Shown here: piece by piece, positions 54,199-62,340 of the stretch | How positions within the stretch are numbered: position 1 is the first letter of the stretch | Layout of the letters: each line of letters starts with the position of its first letter | Origin: Pseudomonadota bacterium | GTDB taxonomy: Bacteria; Pseudomonadota; Gammaproteobacteria; Steroidobacterales; Steroidobacteraceae | Reading direction: 5' to 3' | DNA: 64,000 nt | Assembly (NCBI GenBank): GCA_021792555.1 | Contig: JAJYUL010000014.1 | Coordinates: 1-64,000 of the forward strand | Made by a program: the position numbers and the translations under genes | The notes under the pieces: model-generated | What the model was told of the DNA's origin: nothing | What the model saw: the letters and a program-made list of their open reading frames with translations, nothing else | Databases searched by the model: none

Positions 54199-55383
54199 AT
54201 GGCGCACTACCGGTTCCAGGTCGTTTACTTCGAGGCGACGCGCAGGTGCAATCTGCGCTGTCCGTACTGCATGACGGGAAGCAATGATGCGAGGAAAGTG
54301 CGCCGCAGCGTTCTCAATGAACTGACGCTCGAGGAGATCCGCGAGCGGATCCTGATCCCGGCCCGCCGCCTCGGGGTGCATACCATCGGCTGGAGCGGCG
54401 GGGAGTTTCTGCTGCGCAAGGATGCGCTCGATCTGCTGCGCCTGACCGTGGACATGGGCTATCGCTGCTCCGTGCTCAGCAACTGCAAGAAGCTGACCCG
54501 AGAGCGGTTGGAGAAGATCCGTGACGTGACGGACGGGCGCGCGCGAATCGTCGTCGGTCTGAACGCGGTGGATGAGGAGAACAAGCAGACCCGCGACAGC
54601 GAGTCCGACCGCACGCTGCAGGTGCTCAAGGACTGCGTCGAGCTCGGCCTCGGCCAGCACGTCGTCGTCACCATCGGCAAGTACAATACGGAGAGCTTCG
54701 AGAAAACGATCGAGTTCATCGTCAAGCACAACATCGCCTACAACCGCTCGCCGCTCGTGCCGCGCGGCTCGGGATCGCAGTGCTTCACCGAGATGGGATT
54801 CGACAGGGAGGATCTGCGCGAGCACTTCCATCCGGTGCTGCGCCGCAATCCGCACGGCTATGTGAGCTACACGCCTTTTTTCCTCTCTCCGCAGCTGCAC
54901 GCACAAGTCTCCGGCGGCATCCGCAACAACACCGTGCCGCAGAACCCGGCCATAGGCTGCTGGGCCGGAACCTGGCTCACCATCAATGCCGAGGGGCACG
55001 TCTCGGTCTGTCCGGTACTGCTCGATGTGCTGAGCGCCGGCAGCGTGCGCGATCTGCCGCTCGATGAGCTTGTTCAATCCAGCACGCTGTTTGCGAACAT
55101 CACGGACCGCTCGCGGCTGAAGGGCCGGTGCGGCCGCTGCCGCTATCAGTACACCTGCGGCGGGTGCCGGGCGATGGCGTACTTCCACAACGGCGATTAC
55201 ATGGGCGAGGACCCCACGTGCTTCTTCGATCCGGTCGATCGCTCGACCGTGAGCGAGCACGAGGAGGAGACCAACCGCGTGTTCAAGAAGTATCTCCTGA
55301 TCGCGCGGGCCGCCGGAGTCTATCAGCCGCCGAGGAACGAGGCGGCGCAAGGCGCCCCCGCGCGCAGCCTCTACGGCCGATAG
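54199..55383 (+). CDS. Radical SAM protein with SPASM-type C-terminal clusters
   Basis: 394 aa. The [4Fe-4S]-SAM cysteines are Cys17, Cys21 and Cys24 in ATRRCNLRCPYCMTGS, with the SAM-contact GWSGGEFLLRKDALDLL after it. The C-terminal third (about 253-340) holds a SPASM/twitch-like set of cysteines: CWAGTW, GHVSVCPVLL, CGRCRYQYTCGGCRA and PTCFFDP. That resembles peptide- and cofactor-modifying enzymes of the PqqE/AhbC/anSME class. The ATG has an exact AGGAGG. It is followed 114 bases later by an acyl-AMP ligase, suggesting a shared pathway acting on a carrier-bound or ribosomally made substrate. Confidence 0.88.
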   Translation: MAHYRFQVVYFEATRRCNLRCPYCMTGSNDARKVRRSVLNELTLEEIRERILIPARRLGVHTIGWSGGEFLLRKDALDLLRLTVDMGYRCSVLSNCKKLTRERLEKIRDVTDGRARIVVGLNAVDEENKQTRDSESDRTLQVLKDCVELGLGQHVVVTIGKYNTESFEKTIEFIVKHNIAYNRSPLVPRGSGSQCFTEMGFDREDLREHFHPVLRRNPHGYVSYTPFFLSPQLHAQVSGGIRNNTVPQNPAIGCWAGTWLTINAEGHVSVCPVLLDVLSAGSVRDLPLDELVQSSTLFANITDRSRLKGRCGRCRYQYTCGGCRAMAYFHNGDYMGEDPTCFFDPVDRSTVSEHEEETNRVFKKYLLIARAAGVYQPPRNEAAQGAPARSLYGR

Positions 55384-55497
55384 GGATTGTCGGCCTGCGC
55401 AAACCTCGACTGTCCCGCGTGCGGCCTGCGGCCGGCGCGGGGCCTCGGACCCGCACTGCAGGCGCGCTCGCGCGCGCAGCACACTGGAACCACACTG

Positions 55498-57462
55498 ATG
55501 CTAGATGTCAAGACCCTGACCGGACTTTTGCAGACCAATCGGGCTGTCCCGCGCGCCATCACTTACCTCGAGGGCGAGAGTGTCTCGCGCACCGTAACGT
55601 TCTCCGATCTGCACGAGCGCGCCCTCGGCATTCTGTATCACCTGCAGCGCATGGGGATGGGCCCGGGGGATAAGCTGATCCTGCTGCTCGGCGACAACGA
55701 GCAGTTCATCGACGGATTCTGGGCGGCGGTCATGGGCGGGATCATCCCCGTGCCGGTGGCGGTCGGGATCAGCGATGAGCATCGGCAGAAGCTCTTCAGG
55801 ATCGCCGGGCTGCTCGGTGAGCCGTTCCTGTACACCGAGCGGCGCGCACTTGAGCGTCTCGCGGCGTTCGCCGCGCAGAGCGGACTGTCGGGGCGCTTCG
55901 AGCGATTGCGCGCGCGCGCCTTTTTCGCCGACGACCTGGAGGACATCTCGCGGCCCGGCGAGGTGCACACGGCCAGACCGGAGGAGGTGGCGCTCATTCA
56001 GTTCTCCTCCGGCTCGACGAGCGAGCCCAAGGGTGTCGTGCTCACCCATGCCAACATCCTCGCCAACGCCCGGGCCGCGACGGAAGTGGCGGGCTTCACC
56101 GAGAAGGACATCAGCCTCTCGTGGATGCCGCTCACTCACGACATGGGGCTGATCGGCTTTCACCTGTTCATGTTCGCGAACCGGGTGCATGCGCACCTCA
56201 TGCCGACGGACCTGTTCATCCGCAGGCCGCTGCTGTGGCTGCAGTTCGCGAGCCGGATCCGGGCGACGATCCTCTGCTCGCCGAACTTCGGCTACAAACA
56301 CTACTTGAGAGCGCTGGGGGAGCGTCCGGTCGAGGGGCTGGATCTCTCGGGCGTCAGACTGATATTCAACGGCGCTGAGCCGATCTCCGCGCCGCTGTGC
56401 GAGCAGTTTCTCGAGCGGCTCGCGCCGGCGCGCCTGGCGCGCACTGCGATGTATCCGGTGTATGGCCTTGCTGAGGCGTCGCTCGCGGTGAGTTTCCCGC
56501 CGCCCGGAGCGCCGCTGCGGCGGATCGCGGTGAACCGCCAGCGCCTCGGAGTGGGCGATGCGGTCGAGCAGGTGGACCCGGGCGCCCGGGAGAGTGTGCA
56601 GCTGATCGGGGAGGGTCGGGCGCTGCCGTATTGCAGCGTGCGCATTGCCGATGAGGAGGATCGGCCGCTGCCGGAGGAACGGGTTGGTCACCTGCACATA
56701 CGCGGCGAGAACGTGACGCAGGGCTATTACGAGAATCCCGACGCGAACGCCGCCGCCTTCAGCGCAGACGGATGGCTGCGTACGGGGGACCTCGCCCTCG
56801 TGCACGGTGGGGAGCTGTATCTGTGCGGCCGGGCGAAGGAGATCATCTTCGTCAACGGGCAGAATCACTACCCGCACGATCTGGAGTCCGTTCTCCAGCG
56901 GATCGAGGGTCTCGAGCTCGGCAAAGTGGCGGCGGCTGCAGCGCGCCGTCCCGGGGAGGACCTGGAGCGGCTGGTGCTGTTCGTGCTGCACCGCGGTGCG
57001 CTTGAGGAGTTCGTGCCGCTCGCGGCCGCGGCCGCGCGCCTCGTCAACGAGCAGACCGGGCTCGAAGTGGTGGACGTGGTGCCCGTCAAACGCATCCCGA
57101 AGACGACCAGCGGCAAGATGCAGCGCTATCTGCTCGCGCAGAGCTATGCCGACGGGCAGTTCGACGGCGAGCTGGAGGAACTCGCGGCGCTGCGCGATGC
57201 GCAGCGCGGAGCCGGTTGCGCGACGCGCGGTCAGATCGAGGCGATGCTCAAGACGGTCTGTGAAGCCGCACTCGGCGGCAGGCGCGTCGACGTGCACGAC
57301 AACCTGTTCGAGCTCGGGGCGAGTTCACTGAAACTCATCGAGATCCACGAGCAGATCGAGCGGGAGTATCCCGGTCAGATCGATCTGACCGAGCTGTTCG
57401 ATTTCCCGACGATTGCCGAGCTCGCCCGTCACCTGCAGGGCAAACTGGCGGTCGCGGCCTGA
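55498..57462 (+). CDS. Fatty acyl-AMP ligase fused to an acyl carrier domain (FAAL-ACP)
   Basis: 654 aa from the ATG at 55498; an in-frame TTG at 55387 is possible. The adenylation domain has the P-loop QFSSGSTSEPKGVVLTH (about 168), MYPVYGLAEASLAVSFPPPG and GDLALVHGGELYLCGRAKEI, with FVNGQNHYPHDLE. These are the patterns of fatty acyl-AMP ligases rather than CoA ligases. The C-terminal ~90 residues are a carrier domain with the phosphopantetheine Ser in FELGASSLKLIEIHEQIE (about residue 608). The protein can therefore activate an acid and load it on its own carrier. No polyketide or NRPS module is adjacent. Confidence 0.88.
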   Translation: MLDVKTLTGLLQTNRAVPRAITYLEGESVSRTVTFSDLHERALGILYHLQRMGMGPGDKLILLLGDNEQFIDGFWAAVMGGIIPVPVAVGISDEHRQKLFRIAGLLGEPFLYTERRALERLAAFAAQSGLSGRFERLRARAFFADDLEDISRPGEVHTARPEEVALIQFSSGSTSEPKGVVLTHANILANARAATEVAGFTEKDISLSWMPLTHDMGLIGFHLFMFANRVHAHLMPTDLFIRRPLLWLQFASRIRATILCSPNFGYKHYLRALGERPVEGLDLSGVRLIFNGAEPISAPLCEQFLERLAPARLARTAMYPVYGLAEASLAVSFPPPGAPLRRIAVNRQRLGVGDAVEQVDPGARESVQLIGEGRALPYCSVRIADEEDRPLPEERVGHLHIRGENVTQGYYENPDANAAAFSADGWLRTGDLALVHGGELYLCGRAKEIIFVNGQNHYPHDLESVLQRIEGLELGKVAAAAARRPGEDLERLVLFVLHRGALEEFVPLAAAAARLVNEQTGLEVVDVVPVKRIPKTTSGKMQRYLLAQSYADGQFDGELEELAALRDAQRGAGCATRGQIEAMLKTVCEAALGGRRVDVHDNLFELGASSLKLIEIHEQIEREYPGQIDLTELFDFPTIAELARHLQGKLAVAA

Positions 57463-57579
57463 GCGGGCCGCCTCGGTCAAGCGCGCCCGGCCGGCAGCGC
57501 CGTCCGCCGCAATGAGCTGCTTCAGGGATGTCGCACGCGGAGCGCTCATGAGGCATCCGATCATTGTCCGTCGGAGTGC

Positions 57580-57999
57580 TCATCGGCTCAACTCGTAGGT
57601 CGCCATGATCAGCCCGGTTGAGGTCGCTTCACTCGTGAGAAGCTGCATCGCGACGGGATGCGCAGTGCTTCCGAGGAGCCTTTTACCCTTGCCGAGCACC
57701 AACGGAGATATCAGCAGCACGAGGCGGCCGATGAGATTGGCGTCCAGGAGTTGCGGATAGAGGGTCGAGCTGCCCCACAGGATGATGTCAGGCCCGTTGC
57801 CCGCCTTGATTCTCTTTAGCTCTTCGATGCCGCTCAACCGGTGACTATTGGCCCAGACAAAGTTGCCAGTGCCGCTTGTCAGCACGTACCTGTTGGCTTT
57901 GGTAAACACGGTGCCAATCGGATTATTCTCAGGAGCATGCGGCCAGTGGCCGGCGAAGATGGCGTAAGTCCTGCGCCCGAGCAGAAGGTCATTGGGCAT
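57580..57999 (-). pseudogene. 5'-truncated dihydrofolate reductase (RibD C-terminal) family gene
   Basis: 139 aa from the ATG at 57999. It begins at MPNDLLLGRRTYAIFAGHWP, which in this family is normally preceded by about 40-50 residues (the N-terminal VSLDG strand). The upstream continuation in this frame is Arg/Pro/Cys-rich and no other frame supplies the missing part. GGGSTLYPQLL-like WGSSTLYPQLLDANLIGRLV and PLVLGKGKRLLG are good family matches. Base composition is less GC-rich than the neighbours. I read it as a decayed, probably acquired gene. Confidence 0.65.
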
Positions 58000-58579
58000 C
58001 TTGCATGTTCGTCTCCGAGTTCCGCACGCCGTTGTTCTCGGCGCTGCCGATCTGCAGGGGTGGGCCCAGTTGATCGCAACGGCGTGCCGGGCGGGCGATC
58101 TCGGCGGGAACGCCCGTCGGTTCGAGTGCTCTGTCGTACGCGGCGCGCAGCTGCAGAGCGTATCCCCGCCGGCACAACGGGTCGGCGTGGGTCGCATGAC
58201 AGGCGTGATGGCCGGCCGGTGCGCACGACAGTCGACTGTTCTCGCGCCGGATCCGGTCGTTGGCCTTGTGGTGGTGGTCAGCCATGCTCGGGGGTTGGAT
58301 GACTCGGCGTCGGCGGGCCACCGCTCGAGGGCGGCGCGAACGTCTCGGCCGCCGTCTCTTCAGCTCTGGGAGCGGCAATCCCGGGGCGCCGTCCCATGAT
58401 GGGTGTTGGAAAAATATGGCGGTCCGGGACGACCAGCCGCCTCAAGCCCCGCTCGGACTGGCATTTGCGTCCAGCGCAGCCTATTGTGCCGCCTCGTCCT
58501 CCGTGCGCCGGAGGCTTGGCGCGCGATGCGTGCGGCGCGACGGGGCAGGGTGGGCGTTGCTTGCGGGTGAGGTGGGTGG
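58000..58579. other. 580 bases without a recognisable gene
   Basis: The reading frames are short or of Arg/Pro composition and none shows a family motif. Composition is slightly less biased than around it. The last ~40 bases, with GGTGAGGTGGGTGG, hold the ribosome site of the next gene. It may contain the lost 5' end of the truncated DHFR-family gene; I saw no insertion-sequence ends or tRNA. Confidence 0.5.
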
Positions 58580-59998
58580 ATGGCCGAAGTGCTCGAATGC
58601 GACGTGTGCGTCATCGGGGCCGGCGCGGCCGGACTGTCCGTGGCGGTCGGCGCCGTACAGCTCGGTGCGCGCACCGTGCTGTTCGAGAAGGGCGAGATGG
58701 GCGGGGACTGCCTCAATTACGGCTGCGTCCCGTCGAAGGCGCTGCTCGCTGCGGCGCACGCCGCCCAGACGGTGCGGGACGCTCGACGGTTCGGGTTGCG
58801 CTGCGCCGAGCCGCAAGTCGACTTCCCTGCCGTGATGACCCACGTGCGGGAAGTCATCGAGCAGATCGCGCCGCACGATTCGGTCGAACGTCTCGAGGGG
58901 CTCGGGGTGCGTGTCGTTCGAGCCGCGGCCGCCTTCAGCGGCCCCAACGAAGTGAGCGGCGGCGCACTGCGGGTCCGGGCACGGCGGATAGTGATCGCCA
59001 CCGGCTCATCGGCGGTCATCCCGCCGGTGCCGGGCCTGAGCGACGTTGCAGTGCTGACCAACCAGACGCTCTTCACGCTGCAGGAGCGCCCCGCGCACCT
59101 GCTGATCCTCGGCGGCGGACCGGTCGGAGTCGAGATGGCGCAGGCCTTCCGCCGCCTCGGCAGCGCCGTGACGGTGTTCGAGCAAGGCCGGCTGCTGGCG
59201 CGCGATGAGCCGCAATTCGCTCGTGTGCTCGCCGAGCGGCTCGCCTCGGAAGGCGTCACGCTCCACCAGAACGCGCAAGTCACGCGAGTCGCCCGCGCGG
59301 CAGACGGCATTGTCGTGACGTTCGGCGAAGGCCGCGAAGTGCGCGGCTCGCATCTGCTCGTGGCGGCCGGCCGGCGGCCGCAGCTCCGAGAGCTCGCGCT
59401 CGAGCGTGCCGGGGTCGAGCACACCGGCGAGGGAATCACCGTCGATGCGCGCCTGCGAACGACGAACGGGCGCGTGTATGCGCTCGGTGATGTGATCGGC
59501 CGGCCGCAGTTCACGCATTCGGCCGGCTATCAGGCGGGCATCGTGATCCGCAACGCGCTGTTCCGACTGCCCGCCAAGGTCGATTATCGCGCCTTGCCCT
59601 GGGTCACCTACACCGACCCGGAACTCGCGCACGTGGGACTCACGGAGGCCGAAGCGCGTGAGCGGCTCGGCCCCTCCGTGCAGATCGTGCGCGCCGATTT
59701 TGCGCACAACGACCGAGTGCGGGCCGAGCGGCAGACGGACGGCGCCATCAAGGTGGTGACCGACAGGCGCGGAACCGTTCTCGGCGTCGACATACTCGGC
59801 CCTCATGCCGGTGAGCTCATCGGACTGTGGAGCCTTGCGATCACGCGAGGGCTCAAGCTGAGCGCGTTGACCGGCATGATCCTGCCTTATCCGACGCGCG
59901 CGGAGATCTCGAAGGCGGCGGCAAGCGCGTTCTACGTCCCGAAGCTCTTCAGCCCCTGGCCGAAGCGCCTGGTCCGCCTGCTGCTCGCTGTGAGCTGA
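58580..59998 (+). CDS. FAD-dependent disulfide reductase-like protein (MerA/Lpd superfamily, unassigned)
   Basis: 472 aa class I pyridine nucleotide-disulfide oxidoreductase. FAD motif VCVIGAGAAGLSVAVG; redox-active Cys44/Cys49 in GGDCLNYGCVPSKAL; NAD(P) motif LLILGGGPVGVEMAQAF; second FAD motif VYALGDVIGRPQFTHSA. The C-terminal His-Glu dyad of lipoamide dehydrogenase (HPTLSE) is replaced by PYPTRAEISK. There is no C-terminal Cys pair or N-terminal NmerA, so it is neither a classic E3 nor MerA. It is followed 5 bases later by a glycosyltransferase. Confidence 0.85.
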   Translation: MAEVLECDVCVIGAGAAGLSVAVGAVQLGARTVLFEKGEMGGDCLNYGCVPSKALLAAAHAAQTVRDARRFGLRCAEPQVDFPAVMTHVREVIEQIAPHDSVERLEGLGVRVVRAAAAFSGPNEVSGGALRVRARRIVIATGSSAVIPPVPGLSDVAVLTNQTLFTLQERPAHLLILGGGPVGVEMAQAFRRLGSAVTVFEQGRLLARDEPQFARVLAERLASEGVTLHQNAQVTRVARAADGIVVTFGEGREVRGSHLLVAAGRRPQLRELALERAGVEHTGEGITVDARLRTTNGRVYALGDVIGRPQFTHSAGYQAGIVIRNALFRLPAKVDYRALPWVTYTDPELAHVGLTEAEARERLGPSVQIVRADFAHNDRVRAERQTDGAIKVVTDRRGTVLGVDILGPHAGELIGLWSLAITRGLKLSALTGMILPYPTRAEISKAAASAFYVPKLFSPWPKRLVRLLLAVS

Positions 59999-60003
59999 AC
60001 GGC

Positions 60004-60705
60004 ATGGCCTGCGCGCTCGAACCACAAGCCGGGGTGCTCGAGCTGTCGGTCGTGATTCCGACGCTCAATGCGGCAGGCCATCTGGCGCAGACGCTTGCGG
60101 CATACAGGGGCGTGCGCGAGATCATCGTGATCGATGGCGGATCCTCCGATGACACGCGCAGCGTTGCGCAGAGCGCCGGTGCGCGGGTCGTTTCGGCCGA
60201 GCGGGGCAGAGGCCCGCAGCTGCACAAGGGCGCGACGGAAGCCCGCAGCGAGTGGCTGCTGTTTGTGCATGCCGATACGGTGCTGAGCGGACAGTGGCGC
60301 GGCGACATTCAGGCGTTCATGGCCGCGCCATCCAATCGTCTGCGTGCCGCGACGTTCCGCTTCGGACTCGATGAGGCGAGCGCCAGGGCCCGCCGGCTCG
60401 AGCGCCGCGTCGCCTGGCGCGTGCGGCGTTTCGGACTCGCCTACGGCGACCAGGGATTGTTGATTCACCGCGATCTGTACCGTGCGCTCGGCGGTTTTCG
60501 GCCCTGGCCGCTGATGGAGGATGTCGATCTGATTCGGCGCATCGGCCGCAGCCGGCTCACCGTGCTGCCGTCCATCGCCCGCACCTCGGCGCAGCGCTGG
60601 CGCCGCGACGGCTGGCGGCGCCGCAGTGCGCGCAATCTCGGCTGCCTGACGCTTTATTTCCTAGGCGTCCCGCCGCGCGTGATCGCCCGGCTCTACGGCC
60701 GGTAA
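60004..60705 (+). CDS. Family 2 glycosyltransferase, TIGR04283-like
   Basis: 233 aa from the ATG at 60004. GT-A fold: LSVVIPTLNAAGHLAQTLAA, REIIVIDGGSSDDTRSVA, RGRGPQLHKGATEARSEW, FVHADTVLSG, YGDQGLLIHRDLYRALGG and WPLMEDVDLIRRIGRSR. The RGRGxQxxxG-A segment and compact size match the TIGR04283 group, which is named for arsenosugar or selenium-related gene neighbourhoods. The classic arsenosugar partners (ArsS, ArsM) are not visible. It is probably in one transcript with the flavoprotein. Confidence 0.82.
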   Translation: MACALEPQAGVLELSVVIPTLNAAGHLAQTLAAYRGVREIIVIDGGSSDDTRSVAQSAGARVVSAERGRGPQLHKGATEARSEWLLFVHADTVLSGQWRGDIQAFMAAPSNRLRAATFRFGLDEASARARRLERRVAWRVRRFGLAYGDQGLLIHRDLYRALGGFRPWPLMEDVDLIRRIGRSRLTVLPSIARTSAQRWRRDGWRRRSARNLGCLTLYFLGVPPRVIARLYGR

Positions 60706-60778
60706 AGCATGCGCTGGCGCGTGACTTGCGCGCAGGGGCGATAGAGAATGCGGCCGATCACGGCGAGGGGAGCAGAGT

Positions 60779-62032
60779 ATGGGAACCACACACACGGCGG
60801 CGGCGCTCGATGCGGATTTTGTCCGCGCCCAGTTTCCCGCTTTCAGTGAGCCGACGCTCGAAGGCCAGGCATTCTTCGAGAACGCCGGCGGCTCATATGC
60901 CTGCGCGGCGGTCATCGGCCGCCTGCACGAGTACTACCGCCGTCTGAAGGTCCAGCCGTACTACGCGTTCGCGGCGTCGGCGGAAGCCGGCCAATGGATG
61001 GACGCGGCGCGCGCGCGGCTCGGTGAGTACCTGGGTGTGCCGGCAGGCGAGGTGCAGTTCGGGCCCTCCACCTCGCAGAACACCTACGTGCTCGCGCACG
61101 CCTTTCGGACCCTGCTCAAGCCCGGCGATGAGATCATCGTCACCAATCAGGATCACGAGGCCAACAGCGGCGCCTGGCGGCGGCTGGCGGACCTCGGTGC
61201 AGTGATCAAGGAATGGCGCGTGGACCCGCAGACCGGCTGTCTCGATGTGCGCCAGCTCGATGGCCTGCTGTCGCGCCGTACGCGGCTGCTTGCTTTCCCC
61301 CATGCCTCCAACATCGTCGGGCACATCAATCCGGTTGCGGACATCACCGCAAGGGCGCACAGTGTCGGGGCGCTCACCGTGGTCGATGGAGTGTCCGCGG
61401 CGCCGCATGGCCTGCCCGATGTGCGCGCATTGGGCGCAGACATCTATCTGTTTTCCCTGTACAAGACCTTCGGGCCGCATCAGGGTGTCATGGTGCTCAG
61501 CCCCCGGCTTCTCGAGCAGCTCGGCAACGAGAGTCACTACTTTAACAGCCACGAGCCCTTCAAGCGCCTGGTGCCGGCCGGCGCGGATCACGCGCAAGTG
61601 GCGGCCTCGCGCGGCATCGCCGAGTACTTCGATCTGCTCGACGCGCACCATCGTCCGGGTGGCGCCCCTGCCGAGCGGGCGCAGCGCGTGCGCGAGGCGC
61701 TGCGCGCCGCCGAGCTGCCGTTGCTGTCGAGTCTGCTCGAGTTTCTCGCGCGCCGGACGGATCTGCGGCTGCTCGGCCCCGCGCAGTCGGCTGAGCGGGC
61801 CGCGACGGTCGCTTTCGTGCCCCGATCGGTCACCCCCCGGGAGCTCGGCGAGCGGCTCGCCCGCCGCGGATTCATGATCGGGTATGGCGGGTTCTATGCC
61901 GTGCGCCTGCTGGAGGCGATGAATGTCGACCCGGCGAGGGGCGTTGCGCGCATTTCGTTCGTGCACTACACGACGGCGGCCGAGATCGACGGGCTGATGG
62001 AGGCACTCGAGGCATCCCTGCGCGGCCCATGA
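60779..62032 (+). CDS. Class V aminotransferase / cysteine desulfurase-like protein (VC1184 type)
   Basis: 417 aa PLP enzyme with a GGGGAG site. It lies in the SufS/CsdA fold: FENAGGSYACAAVIGRLHEY, FGPSTSQNTYVLAHAF, TNQDHEANSGAWRRLADL, HASNIVGHINPVADI, VVDGVSAAPHGLPDV and the PLP Lys in LFSLYKTFGPHQGVMVLS (about residue 228). The cysteine-desulfurase catalytic Cys loop is not evident, so I favour the VC1184-type aminotransferase group of unknown substrate. It lies 73 bases after the glycosyltransferase. Confidence 0.82.
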   Translation: MGTTHTAAALDADFVRAQFPAFSEPTLEGQAFFENAGGSYACAAVIGRLHEYYRRLKVQPYYAFAASAEAGQWMDAARARLGEYLGVPAGEVQFGPSTSQNTYVLAHAFRTLLKPGDEIIVTNQDHEANSGAWRRLADLGAVIKEWRVDPQTGCLDVRQLDGLLSRRTRLLAFPHASNIVGHINPVADITARAHSVGALTVVDGVSAAPHGLPDVRALGADIYLFSLYKTFGPHQGVMVLSPRLLEQLGNESHYFNSHEPFKRLVPAGADHAQVAASRGIAEYFDLLDAHHRPGGAPAERAQRVREALRAAELPLLSSLLEFLARRTDLRLLGPAQSAERAATVAFVPRSVTPRELGERLARRGFMIGYGGFYAVRLLEAMNVDPARGVARISFVHYTTAAEIDGLMEALEASLRGP

Positions 62033-62033
62033 T

Positions 62034-62059
62034 CGAGACTTCCCGTGCGGGAAGTCTCG
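62034..62059. terminator. Strong hairpin after the class V aminotransferase gene
   Basis: An 11-base stem CGAGACTTCCC pairs perfectly with GGGAAGTCTCG around a GTGC loop, starting 2 bases after the stop codon. A second perfect palindrome GCAACCGGTTGC (62059-62070) follows directly. There is no T tract, so it could be a factor-dependent or Rho-assisted terminator, or an RNA-stabilising stem. Confidence 0.6.
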
Positions 62060-62340
62060 CAACCGGTTGCTGTGTATGGGTCGGGGCGCGGCAGATCGTC
62101 AGATTGCGGAAGTTCCGTATGGCCCCGGAGGCCGGTCCCGGCGCGATGATCCATCTGGGGCTGTTGATGCAGGCGCTCGCGGACTGCCTCGCGCCTGCCC
62201 CGATGGCAAGCCGGCCGATCGGCTCAATGTGAACCGTCGTGAGGTTGCCCCGCGGCGTATCGCGGATGCATTGCGCCGCGTGGTGCTGATCGAAAGCGGT
62301 GCGTGAGACGCCTGTCATGCGCTGCGGCAGGAGAAGCACG
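62060..62340. promoter_or_regulatory. Spacer upstream of the P1B ATPase gene
   Basis: 280 bases without a convincing gene. The end carries an AGGAGAAG ribosome site before the ATG at 62341. I could not identify a CueR-type dyad with long-spacer promoter, nor a CsoR site. The antisense frame across 61872-62339 has no family features. Confidence 0.4.

Noticed and set aside
54199-55383. Radical SAM as ArsS (arsenosugar) partner of the TIGR04283-like glycosyltransferase
   Set aside because: The protein has SPASM-type C-terminal cysteines and no ArsS-type C-terminal domain; it also sits beside the FAAL, not the glycosyltransferase.
57989-58378. Possible insertion-sequence transposase remnant on the minus strand
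   Set aside because: A faint resemblance to integrase text, but no DDE motif, inverted repeats or frame continuity.
58580-59998. Missing E3 (lipoamide dehydrogenase) of the PDH operon
   Set aside because: The His-Glu dyad is replaced by PYPTRAEISK, and the gene is 14 kb away in another context; not supported.
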